Assembly: GCF_000004195.4 (NCBI RefSeq)
Contig: NC_030677.2
Location: 112,183,036-112,247,035 of the forward strand
DNA length: 64,000 nt
From: Xenopus tropicalis
Taxonomy: Eukaryota > Chordata > Amphibia > Anura > Pipidae
Direction of reading: 5' to 3'
Position 1 is the stretch's first letter. Every line of letters starts with the position of its first letter. Position numbers and translations under genes: made by a program. The notes under the pieces were generated by a model that saw only the letters and a program-made list of their open reading frames with translations, made no database searches and had not been told where the DNA came from. This document shows positions 53,946 to 64,000 of this stretch, piece after piece.

Positions 53946-55559
53946 TTCATAAACATATGTTTCCAGTGATACCTTGCCTATATGTGTAATGCTGATTTAT
54001 TCAATATGTAAGTAAAAAAGTAACAGACTTATGAGTTCCAAAGAAGCAGCCTTTATGTATAACTTTTTATGACACTGAATGCTAAATACATGTTTCCCTC
54101 CGCTATAACAAGGGAATGTTCACTTTTAATTGAAGCTTTAGTGTGTTGTCTATTTTAAACATCTTTTCAGTAGGTCCTCATTGTTTATTTATAACTTTTT
54201 CTTAAATTAGAATTGCTATTCTACCTGCAATTGAAAATGCTATATGGTTATCCAGATCACTGACAACCAAAAAGCAGAGTGACCACAAGGGTTAATTTTT
54301 ATTTTTTTCCCCCTGACCTCTCCTAGTCTTTCATTCTGAAATCCAAGCTCTGTCAAGTTGCTGAGGTGATTTAGCCTTAGCAACCAGATAGCAACTGAAA
54401 GTCAAAGGGGTGAAGATCACAACAGTAAATATTTAAAAATAATCATAATAAATTAGACAATTTCCATTACTTTAGAATACCATCTGCATTATAGTTAAAG
54501 TTCATTTTAGAGTGGACTACCCCTTTAATGGTAGGAAGGAAAATCCACAGTTTGATCCTAGGGCATGATCGCTTATAGTAACATAGTCACATGCAGTCTT
54601 TTTGGTCGGGTTGCTTAGAAAAAAATCCAAGGGCCGTGACATACAGGAAGTTTTGTCATCTGCATGAAAACCTGTTCAACAAAATACTCATTAATACCCT
54701 TTTGTAGCAGAGGCTTTGAATGCCACAAGTAAGTTAGTGAAAATGCATCAAAGGGCTTTTACTGATTTGTGGTTAATCGGAGCTTAAATGGTAAAAGGCA
54801 TTTTTAAGTGTTTTCTTACCTGCAATTTCACAGTAACAACAAAACGCCTCATGTTAATTTTATTTAACTAAATTAAGTGTCCCCCCCCCCCCCCCCAAAA
54901 AAATGGCACTGTAATGATCATAAAAATAATATACTGTTTAAGTCTGCACACTAGTCAAAGCCGTGTCTTTCTACAGACGGTGCAGGTACTGCTAGGGTTA
55001 CCACCTGGCCAGTAAGGATGATTCCTTATGCCAGTTGTTAATAATACTCAAACAAGGTACTCACATTCAGCACTGATTCACCTTCTATATGATACCTGCA
55101 TGTAACCTTGTTCTAAAAGGTACTGTGGCACACAATGAGCATGCAATACTGTTCTAGAAGGTGCTGTGGGACTAAATGAGCATATTGGAGCTTGAACTGC
55201 TTATAAACATTTCTATAAACATTCAGACTGCCTGATACAAATTAACTTTCGCTATAGTTTCCACAAATTATACTGTATATACAACCATGCCTTTTATGAA
55301 ACACACTAGCTCACAACATAAATGTACTCATTGTAAATGCATTGCAGTGAGCAACTGTGATGGTGAAAATGCGACTAGGCAAATCCTTGCTTTAAATTGG
55401 AAGTTATGTTTTACTTAAATAATTTGATGTGACAAGGTTAGAAGCACACATGCACAGATATGCAATAAGCAGCCTGAGAGGAATTAGGGCATTTATTTAT
55501 GCATTCTGTTAGGGAGTTTGGGCACTGATTGGAGATCAGGGCTGGCTTGCAATTTTATT
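53946..55559. other. Intergenic between SMIM7 and MED26
   Basis: No gene. A degenerate T2-type MITE is at about 54340-54530 (CCTTAGCAACCAGATAGCAA, ending GTGGACTACCCCTTTAA). A C homopolymer lies near 54880-54896. Confidence 0.4.
54340..54530. mobile_element. Degenerate T2-type MITE
   Basis: GATTTAGCCTTAGCAACCAG, AATTTAGAC-like middle and TAGAGTGGACTACCCCTTTAA correspond to the right part of the GATGTAGAGAG family. Confidence 0.45.
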
Positions 55560-55967
55560 TCATCCAACAGATTTTCAGCTGATTTTCAGGGCTTTGTACA
55601 GGCCATTCAAATACTTCCACTCCAGCTATAGCAAATTGACAGTCTACAGACCCTTTTTGACATGGAAAAAGCCTTCCCCAAACTGTTGCCACAAAGTAGT
55701 GAGCACAGAATTGTCAGGAATGCCATTGTACACTGTAACATTTAGGTCTGCTTGTTGGAACCAAGGACCCCAAATTCATCCTCCTCCACCACCAAACTGA
55801 CTTAACATTATATAAACAGGCACTTCATCTGGCATCCACCAAACACAGTATTTCAACGCAAGTTATTGCCATACCTTTTACACTTCTTTCTAAACTCCTA
55901 CACTGGTGGTGCAGATCTTCCTACATGGTTGGCACTTCTCAATTCAGCAGACAGTGACAGTACTTAA
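55560..55967 (-). mobile_element. Decayed Tc1/mariner-like transposon fragment
   Basis: On the minus strand: GTGGCAACAGTTTGGGGAAG, GCTTTTTCCATGTC and GAATGGCCTGTACAAAGCCC, the transposase region seen (plus strand) at 31980-32760. It lies before the palindrome at 55968. Confidence 0.7.
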
Positions 55968-56271
55968 GAGACACTTGGAATCCTAAATAGACTGGCACAA
56001 AACCGGATTTTTGAAGCAGATGGTGATGCAGTTAAAAATGATGAATTTATTTAGTAACAAGACCTCTCAAAAGGACAAGCCGTATGCATTTTGTACCTTA
56101 TGGGGCACTTAATCATTAGCCTATGATTAAGTGCCCCATAAGGCACCAAACGTGTAAGACGTGTCCTTTTGAGAGGTCTTGTTACTACATAAATTCATCA
56201 TTTTAACTGCATCACCATCTGCTTCAACAGTCCAGTCTTATGCCAGCCTTATTTGAAATCCAAGTGTGTCT
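55968..56271. mobile_element. Long palindromic MITE
   Basis: The arms of about 150 bases are nearly complementary: AGACACTTGG...GAAGCAGATGGTGATGCAG and CTGCATCACCATCTGCTTC...CCAAGTGTGTCT. They meet at AATCATTAGCCTATGATT near 56119. CTCTCAAAAGGACA pairs with TGTCCTTTTGAGAG. Confidence 0.85.
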
Positions 56272-56450
56272 ATCACTTCCCCTGAGCTGAAGGTCTGGGG
56301 CTTGAGCACCCGGACCTCAAGAAACTGTTGGTGAGTTCTACCTTAATATATTGCATTTTTTCAATATTCATACATCAATAAGTTTTTAAGACCCAAACAC
56401 AAAAACCAAGTTTTATGCAGATGGGAAGCTTACCAATTTTATTTTGACCA

Positions 56451-56900
56451 CCTGTGCATCAACGATATCCACGAATACCATTGTACACTATAGCGCTAAT
56501 GTCTCCTTGTTGAAACCAAGAATACTAACCCAAAACAATAATTATCCCCTGATCACTAGTCCTACACCAAACTAAGTTGTCTGGAACCCACCACCCCAGA
56601 AATGACTGCTTGACTGCCATATGTGAAGATGATTCATCATTTCAGAGAACCCATTTCCAGCTCCCTGCTGTCCAGTGTTATACAGCTTTACACAACAACT
56701 GGCAATGCATGGCACTCTACATGGTGATATTTAGCTTGTGTGCAGCTACTAATATTTCTTGTACTGATATAGGTTCCAGAGACAGTTTGGAACTCAGTAG
56801 AGAATGAAAAAACTGGTAATGAATATGTTTTAGAGGGCTACGTAGAACGTCTGCCTCTCCATATTTTCTGAATCTAACCTTTGTCTCTGAGATAAGGTTA
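56451..56900 (-). mobile_element. Second decayed Tc1-like fragment
   Basis: ATACCATTGTACACTATAGC, TGTCTCCTTGTTGAAACCAA repeats the text of 55723-55765 in the same orientation, so a diverged duplicate or second copy flanks the palindrome. The right boundary is approximate. Confidence 0.45.
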
Positions 56901-57077
56901 CAAGACAAACTAAATAAAACAAAACCCAGACAATTCTAACATATGCAGGTTGCAGGGCTGAAATAAGTGTAACCTGATTTCACTTGAATATATGGCAATA
57001 TGTGTAGCACTTCTAGCTAACTTTTCTAAACAAACGTTCGATTCTTTTTCCTGCAAACTTACTCGTATGACTTATGA

Positions 57078-57096
57078 ACTACAACTCCCAGAATTC
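57078..57096 (+). promoter_or_regulatory. med26: ZNF143/Staf-like motif upstream of MED26
   Basis: ACTACAACTCCCAGAATTC matches the SBS2-type ZNF143 consensus (ACTACAAYTCCCAGMATGC) except at its end. It lies about 570 bases upstream of the MED26 start codon. Confidence 0.45.
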
Positions 57097-57299
57097 CACA
57101 AAGAGTTCCATAGTAGTTCATAACGACCCACGGGTCGCTCTGTTTCAGTGTCGCTGACTGAGGTGATGTAGTTAAATAAGCCCCTCCTTCCAGCTAGGCT
57201 TATAGTCTACTGCACAAAAGTTGCAGGGTAGACAACAGTGTTTATTTTAAGTGATGCATCTTGCCTAGTAACAACTCAGGTGCCTAAAGGCTAGCAGGC

Positions 57300-57649
57300 G
57301 CACGGGCTGCCCCCTCTCTCCATGGATACCGAAGACGAATGACAGCTTTAAGTCGTGTCTGACACTTCCTACTGAGGGGGAAGATGAGAGACGTTCGTGC
57401 GTGACGTACGTGCTACCTAGGGGGACTGTGACGCCAGGACGCCGCTACCGTCACGTCACAAAGCGTGCAGCGGCGGACTTCCCGGCGTGCCTCGGGACTC
57501 CCGGTCGCTCGACTCCATCGGGAGAGACGCGTCTGGGAGTCTCCGGCTTTCTCGCTTCTTCGCTGCTCTCCCTGCGCCCGGGAACTCGTGTTCCTTCCTC
57601 CCAGGGAACATGCCGCGCCGCCCTCCGCAGTGATCCCCGGACTGAGGCC
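57300..57649 (+). promoter_or_regulatory. med26: MED26 CpG-rich promoter and 5' UTR
   Basis: A clear CpG-rich stretch stands out from the AT-rich surroundings. It carries CRE-like words GTGACGTACG (about 57401-57410) and CGTCACGTCAC (about 57450-57460). A short upstream ORF (57610-57633, seven codons) precedes the main ATG and ends 16 bases before it. Confidence 0.6.
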
Positions 57650-57721
57650 ATGACAGCCGCTCCGGTAACCCCGCGGGAGATCAGGGAGAGGCTGCTGCAG
57701 GCCATCGATACGCAAAGCAAC
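57650..57721 (+). CDS. med26: MED26 exon 1 (first 24 codons), gene continues off window
   Basis: Encodes MTAAPVTPREIRERLLQAID then TQSN, and ends in phase 0 at GTGAGT. This matches the N-terminus of Mediator subunit 26 (human MTAAPASPQQIRDRLLQAID). It opens the TFIIS N-terminal-like (LW) domain through which MED26 recruits elongation factors to Mediator in the nucleus. The next exon should begin with IRNMVAVLEV; I did not see it before 64000, so intron 1 exceeds 6.2 kb. The frame is open upstream to an ATG at 57401, but family conservation favours 57650. Order and orientation relative to SMIM7 and TMEM38A agree with human. Confidence 0.93.
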
Positions 57722-60172
57722 GTGAGTCAGGGGGGACAGGGAGTGGAAAGAGCGCAACACGGGGTTTCGGCACTTGATGAAACCCTCTGAACCAGCAGTG
57801 AGAAGCTAGACTAGGGACGACCGGGAAAGGGCTGACGGAGAGTGACTGGAGGCTGCTGTGACACTATCCCTTGATTATGGGTGGTTGGTGGCTAAGGGCT
57901 GGGGAAAAGAGAGGTGTCGTTACTCTGGAATGCACTTTTTGGCTCCAGGTTATTAGTTGAGGGTCACATGAGGCTGGGAAAGACCGAGTCCCCTGGAGCC
58001 AGAACGTGCAAGAGCCTTAGGGTGGTGGAGGCAGTGGCACTGACCATGCCGGGAGCTGAGAAGCCCACAGTGGAGTGCTATAGGTAAGGCAGAGCTCGAT
58101 AGGAACAGCTAGTTGAGAGCCCCTTCTCTGTGGGTAGGTGAGAGACGAGTATAAAGCCTGAGAGCTGAGCAGGAAGTGGGCAACTGGGGAATGGAGGATT
58201 ATGGGTCCCGGCGTTTATCTGGGGTTGCAGTCCTTTGTAGCAGGGACCCCTGGCGCTTGTTTTAGGCCATCTCGCGTTCTTAATCCGACTCTGTATATTC
58301 GAGCACATCCGTCCTTACTTTGTAGGCGAGGTCGGGGATAGGGCCTAGTCGCGGCCTTAAGTTAGCAGACTGCCCTTGTAGGCACCGGCACATGTCAGAC
58401 TGCTGGCTAGGCTTGCGATGCCCGAGTCGGTGGGACTGCCAAAACACACTCCTTTGGCATATTCTTATGTTCCTGGCAGTGCAGATGTGTGCTTGTGGGG
58501 ACAGGGTGCATTTATCTCATGTTGTTGGCATTACTCTGGTGTGGGCAGGCGGTGTGCTTGTTAAACTGAGAGATCTGTTCTCAAAGAAACAGAACAGGGA
58601 AAGTTCAGAATGCTATTTATTGTATTTCATTTAGAGATTTGTCATGGGTCCTTATGTGACCGATTTATCTTTGACTGAAGTGTATGGCATTTATAACTGC
58701 ATTATATACAGACCTGTTGTTGTATGTGCTGTTATATTTGAGGTGTAACAACTCCCACAAATTAGAAGGCCAAGTAATTTGCAGTCAGCAATACAATTTA
58801 TTGGTATGTCTCAAATTTGTAAAAGCTTTCACTGTTGTTTACAGTATATAATCTACTGCACTTTCTATCTTCTCTTGATACTTATTTTAGCATTGGCAGG
58901 ATGCGTCGGCACCTATAGAGTTTAATTCTGCAAAGCACTTATGTAGCAAAAGTTTGAAGTACATTGCAGGATAAGATTTGTAACCATTATTAACATGTAT
59001 CTATAAAGCATAATCTCTTTGTAAACAACTTCTGAAGTTTGAGGGTTTTTTTTACTGAAGCCTTTACTATAAAGAGTGAACACTACTATTAAATTGATAA
59101 TAATCTATTGCTGAAAACCTACTTTCAGTTATAGCTTTAAATACATGTGTATTTCCTGTATCACTGGAGATATACAGCTTGTACATTTAGAAAGGATTTG
59201 GACCTTTTAATGCCAGAAGCATCTCAAAGTTATTTTGGGGTGAGGGACACATGGGTATGTACATACTGAATTAATTTGTGTCTTTAATGCTGACACATAC
59301 CTTCTGAAAGTCTGTATTTGGTAGCTGTACTTTTGAAAGGCCTGTGTCTGCATGGGAATTTTTAAGCTGTAGGTAAACAAAAGCACATGTAAAAATAGAT
59401 TTAGGCAACTGTGATAAAGGATCCTGGTTTCCAGAAAAGCATATATTGTTTAGGTTGGGTATGCTTTATATTAGAATTGATTTGTAATTTTTTAATATCT
59501 CACAAATAGTTAAATATTTATTGCGCTGTATTACACAGGTGTGAAAAATAACAACTAAAGGTGCTGAGCAGTACAGAGCTAGGGCTCTTTGATAGATGCA
59601 TTAGAGGAAGGTACTTGTAAGTGTTGTTCCTTTCTTTCAGTAACCACTTTTGGGAGTGTTCGGGAAAAAAATCAGTAAATCGCTACACCTTTGGCTTTAG
59701 GTATAGTAGTAGCCCTATTGTAATCAGTTTGTTAGCCTGCAGAATTGTTCAGCAATTTTTAACCCTGGTTGCTACTTTGACCCTTTTAATGTTTTTGCAT
59801 TTTCACTGGAGAACTCCTTATGAATCTCATATGATGTTATTGTGTAGTGCACAACATGTTTTAGAATAACGGGTTCTAAATGAAGAATCTGTTAATCCGA
59901 AAGACACTGTACACTACACCATAAAATTATTATAAACTGTCACAGTTAAGAGTTTTTTTTGTTTTTTTTTTTTATTTTAAACCCATAGAATAACTGAAAG
60001 ATGAGATGTTACTTGTTCATGCTTTTTGAGAACAAGCATGCTGTTTTGTGTTTGGATTTTTTTCTGTATAGAGGCATTGCTTATGGCTTACTTTTTTTTT
60101 TCCTTATAGCTTATGAGGCACCTAGGTGACCTGTTCATACCTATGGTATGGGTTATGCTTTTATGCTGTTTC
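57722..60172 (+). other. med26: MED26 intron 1, left part
   Basis: GC-rich to about 58.6 kb, then AT-rich. No exon or firm repeat found. Confidence 0.45.
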
Positions 60173-61054
60173 TTAAAGGGGTTTTTCACAGTTAAGTTAA
60201 CTTTTAATATGATGTAGAGTGATATTCTGAGACAATTTGCAATTGGTCTTAATTTTTTTTTTTTATTTGTAGTTCTTTAGTTATTACATTTTTAGTTTAG
60301 GAGCTCTCCAGGTTGGAGTTGCAGCAGCTATTTGGTTGCTAAGGTCCAATTTACCTTAGCATCCAGGGAGTGGTTTGGATGAGACTGGTATATGAACAGC
60401 AGAGGGCCTGAATAGAAAATTTACAAAAAGTAACAGCAATAAAACTGTAACTTCACAAAGCAAGTGTTTTTGCAGTTTTTAAATGAGGGCCACTGACCCC
60501 AGCAGTGAAGAGTTTGAAGAAGTCATTCAGAAACTATAACAAATAAATAAGGCAGACCAGCTGAAAAGTTGCTTAGAATTGCCCGTTCTATAACATGCTA
60601 AAAGTTAACTTAAAGGAACAGTAACACCAAAAAATGAAAGTGTATAAAAGTAATTACAATATAATGTACTGTTGCCCTGCATTGCTACAACTAGTGTGTT
60701 TGCCTCAGAAAGACTACTATAGTTTACATAAATAAGCTGCTGTGTAGCCATGGGGGCAGCCATTCAAGCTGGAAAAAAGGAGAAAAGGCACAGGATACAT
60801 AGCAGATAACTAGTAGATAAGCCCCGTATAATGGGGGTTTATCTGTTATCTGCTAAGTAACCTGTGCCTTTTCTCCTTTGAATGGCTGCCCCCATGGTTA
60901 CACAGCAGCTTACTTATATAAACGATAGTAGTCTTTCTGAGGCAAACACACCAGTTGTACCAGTGCAGGGCAACAGTACATAATATTGTAATTACTTTTA
61001 TACACTTTCATTTTTTGGTGTTACTGTTCCTTTAAAGGTGAACCACCCTTTTAA
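60173..61054. mobile_element. T2-type MITE, GATGTAGAGAG family, interrupted
   Basis: Starts TTAAAGGGGTTTTTCACAGT and ends AGGTGAACCACCCTTTTAA. ATGATGTAGAGTGATATTCT and CTGGTATATGAACAGCAGAG are inside. A palindromic MITE is nested at 60610-61035, a few tens of bases before its end. Confidence 0.8.
60610..61035. mobile_element. Palindromic T2-type MITE, copy 2 (nested)
   Basis: Starts TTAAAGGAACAGTAACACCA and ends TTGGTGTTACTGTTCCTTTAA. It is similar throughout to 7634-8056. TTAA is present on both sides. Confidence 0.9.
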
Positions 61055-64000
61055 ATGAGTAATGTCACAACTGTGCAACATTGTCTAAGGGTTGAAGAGT
61101 ATAAAAATGTGTGCAGGACATTGTCATATAAAAATATTTTAGAAAAGCATGTGGCTATGAAAATCTATACAAGAACAGCAAGAAATAAACATGAGCAACC
61201 TTTACTAGATTGACAAACACTGGCAGGCAAGTTGCATTTGTTGTGCATTCTTAAAGTAATTGCAAAATATGATGCAACAGATTGCTTGTATGTGATGCTT
61301 AAATTTGGATATTTGCATATTAAGCATTATCTTGATTTATTTTATTGCCATTTTTAAATAAAAAAACATAAAAACTTCTGTAATACACCACTTTAAAGGG
61401 ATTGCTTGCCTTTTGTGACCGTATCTCCGTGCATTCTCTGTTGCCAAAATAAGCAATTTGGCAATACAAACTTGTATAAAAGAAATTTAAATGCTCCTTT
61501 TCTTTCTCTTTAAGCAATTGCTTATCCTCAGGTTAAGTGCTGTGATTGCTAATGCAGCATGGCAGAGTCAGGGCAGAGTATGTGCAGCAGCTGAAGCTAG
61601 CACTCTCTTCTTCACTCACTCTCATATCATCGGTTGTTGACTGGCACTATTGAGCAGAGGAGTAAGGAAAGGGCAAGGTATGCCAATAGAACATGAACCC
61701 AATGCTGAACTCCCCTAGGTATTTCTGGGGCAAGGCAAACTTCCCAGATTGGGTAAGTGCTTATTCTTAAAGGAAATTTTAACAAATTAAGCTTTTTAAC
61801 TTTTAATAAGTCTCTGTATCCAACATGTTTACTTTGGCTTTAAAGCCAGCTTGGAGAGACTTTACTAAAAGGTTTCAGCAAATCTTTTAAATGCTATATT
61901 AGAAGCATGCGGATACCATTGCAAGCAAACTTTAAGTTGCGCATTCTCACAGGTGTTGATGCAAAGCTTTGTAAGTTCTGCATTCAGTGGTTATTGGAAA
62001 GAACACTGCTCTTCAGAAAAAAGACTACCTGTGTGTTTAACTGTACCTCAACAGTGGAGATTAGAGAGCTGTCTGTTGAGAATGCTTGGAGTTTCAGTTC
62101 ACCTGGAGGACACTGATCAACAAGTGAGACAAAAGCAGTGCAAGCTTCTGTCTGCCCCCACCTATATAAAGCGGGTATGGGGTGGATTGACAGTTATTTG
62201 TTACTGGGACAGTCCCATAATACTTTCCAGCAAGCAGGAATACTAAAATCATTCTTTTTGTTATGATTTAGGTTTTCTTAAAAATAAGGGAATATTAAGA
62301 TACAAACACACATTACAGCGCTTAAGCAGTCGTTTTCATGCAATGAGGCTGTACCAGACCTTCCTGTTAGGCCAACTGACCCAGTTATGGTTGGAACATT
62401 TTCTTTTTAACCATGGATGATCAACTATGATTATTCTGTTTGCCCATTGCCTCAAAAAAAAAAAAAAAAACTGATTAGCGAGGAGTAGCTGTGGCGTCTC
62501 TCCTGTTTACATTGTCAATTACCACTGGACAACAAAAAACTACACCCCCCATGATTAGCAACATTTTTCGCAAGGTTTCGCCAAGAAAAAATGTCCATAG
62601 ACTCCATATGGCCACAAAAAAAGTTGCGCAGTAAGGAAAAAGTCGCTGCCAATGGGGGATGGGATGGTTGGGGAAGCACTGAATTGTCAGAAAGCTCTTG
62701 ATGCTGTAGGCTGAATAATTCATTTCAGTGTAACCAGGCATCCTAGTATATATACTATTACAAAGTAACCAATGGTGGTAAAGTTGCGGCGAATGAAATC
62801 TTTAAAAGTCACAGTGACTTTCCCGCCATGGATTACTATATAAGTTGCTGAGACTTATCATGCGTGGATTAGTTTAGCCGACTTTTTAAAAAGTCACGGC
62901 TACTAATAGCTGTATGTGTCCTCACCCTTAAGATTCAGTGACTTAATAAACAGGCTGATGAAAGCTGCCTACTCAGCCCCGTTGCCACATAACTATGACT
63001 GCTGTGTCTTGAGGGAAAGACTTAAGTAATTTTTCATATTGGGTATTTTTTGCAGACCCTTAAATTTCTCATGTGTGTTTAATAACTTTGTGAAATGCCT
63101 TTTTAAAATTTTGATTTCATTATTTTGCAAGTTGCCTTGAACTTCCTGTACTTTCCATGCTTTTTCTTATACTGTGCTCTTTGGCACCATCTGTTGGCCT
63201 GTAAGGTAGAACTGTAACAGTTTACTGGTGAATTTAAATTATAAATATTTATTATATAAGTGTATAATTCCCCGTTAATATGTAAAATTAACATCTTTTG
63301 TGGTCCTGCCTTTTTAGATGCAAAATGCATATAATTTTACACCTGTTTATAATTGTTGTAACAAAACCATTGTATTCTACACATTTTGCCTATTCTATGC
63401 TATGAAAATGTGGGCCTTACAGCCTAAGTTGACTGGCTCCCTCAGTGGTTTTTGATTTATATAAAGTCACTATATTTGCTATTGTGCGGTAACAGCGCTT
63501 TATATTTAAATGAATAAAAAAAAGTAGCTCTTGCATTTTGATTGTCATTTTATTTAATTAGTTGCTTAGGCCACAAATCAGTTGTTAGGACTGTTGTCCC
63601 TTGAAAAAAAATTCTGTTGGGGGGGGGGACCAAGTATACAAATAATAATGTGTTTCAAAATGTGCCTCTTTATTGCCCACCATAAGAGAATACTTTATAC
63701 AGAAGCAAGTTGGACTGTGCGCTTCTGCAAATTGTGTATGTCCCTAATTGCTTCTGTAAAGTGTCACAAATGCAAGCAGCATTCCTATTTAATCCTAAAA
63801 GTCCACTTAAAAAGGCCTTAATTCACCCAGTGTCCAAGGTTAATAATCTGTAAATTGTCAAACTTCATTTACAGAAAAATGCATAGTATAAGGTTGCTAA
63901 TAACTAAAATACACCTATATTAAAAGCAGTTGCAAATTTGCTTAGATCCTTCTATAAGATACTACAGGGGTTATGTAAATAAAGGTGCGAAGTTTGCTAA
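61055..64000 (+). other. med26: MED26 intron 1, right part
   Basis: No exon found. An A-tract lies at 62454-62470. 62500-62900 holds words such as TCGCCAAG and GTTGCGGCGAA with inverted-looking flanks, perhaps a MITE. A G-tract lies near 63620-63628. Confidence 0.4.

Noticed and set aside
57413..57760. Antisense frames of 115 and 89 codons over the MED26 promoter
   Set aside because: CpG-rich sequence gives long chance frames; no start context, splice site or motif supports them.

Overview
The window is vertebrate nuclear DNA, most probably from a frog of the genus Xenopus. Small GT-AG exons are scattered through long introns. The repeats are typical of Xenopus: TTAA-flanked T2-type MITEs, an abundant MITE with CAGGTATGGGACC ends, CR1 and L2-like LINEs, decayed Tc1-like transposons, and hAT and Harbinger MITEs. 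The species call is an inference from gene content and repeat style; no search was run.

The window holds five host genes or gene parts and one long intact mobile-element gene. From left to right: (1) an uninterrupted Penelope-like retroelement ORF, open at the left edge, with reverse transcriptase and GIY-YIG endonuclease (2-1969, +) and its structured tail to about 2235. (2) The last coding exon of a plus-strand gene I do not recognise (3207-3607) and its long 3' UTR. (3) A complete eight-exon minus-strand tetraspanin (20351 down to 10629), reconstructed at 300 residues, with eight large-loop cysteines, so a TspanC8 protein closest to TSPAN33. (4) A complete six-exon minus-strand TMEM38A / TRIC-A (37101 down to 24859), 295 residues. 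(5) A complete five-exon plus-strand SMIM7 (45184-52314), 76 residues. (6) The first coding exon of MED26 (57650-57721, +); its intron runs off the right edge.

TMEM38A, SMIM7 and MED26 lie in the same relative order and orientation as on human 19p13.11, which supports the three calls. TMEM38A and SMIM7 are divergent with about 8 kb between their start codons. A CTCF-like motif lies in that gap, and a consensus MEF2 site lies about 165 bases upstream of the TMEM38A start codon. The tetraspanin is transcribed in the same direction as TMEM38A and converges on the unrecognised plus-strand gene. The genes are housekeeping or tissue genes with separate jobs: sarcoplasmic reticulum counter-ion channel, ADAM10-type tetraspanin, small membrane protein and Mediator subunit. 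Nothing suggests they form one pathway.

Most of the remaining sequence is intron or intergenic DNA built from layered transposons. Several nestings can be read to the base: a hAT MITE inside another hAT MITE, each with its own 8-base target duplication; a Harbinger-type MITE inside a CR1 with TTA duplication; a palindromic T2 MITE inside another T2 MITE; and T2 elements abutting through one shared TTAA. A 109-bp-arm, almost perfect inverted repeat sits inside an element with TACCGTATTTTTCGG ends in SMIM7 intron 2. I found no tRNA, rRNA, CRISPR, operon or viral gene, and no convincing new multi-gene system. The most unusual items are the intact Penelope ORF with a repeated hairpin tail, the unplaced tetraspanin, and the chained T2 MITEs.
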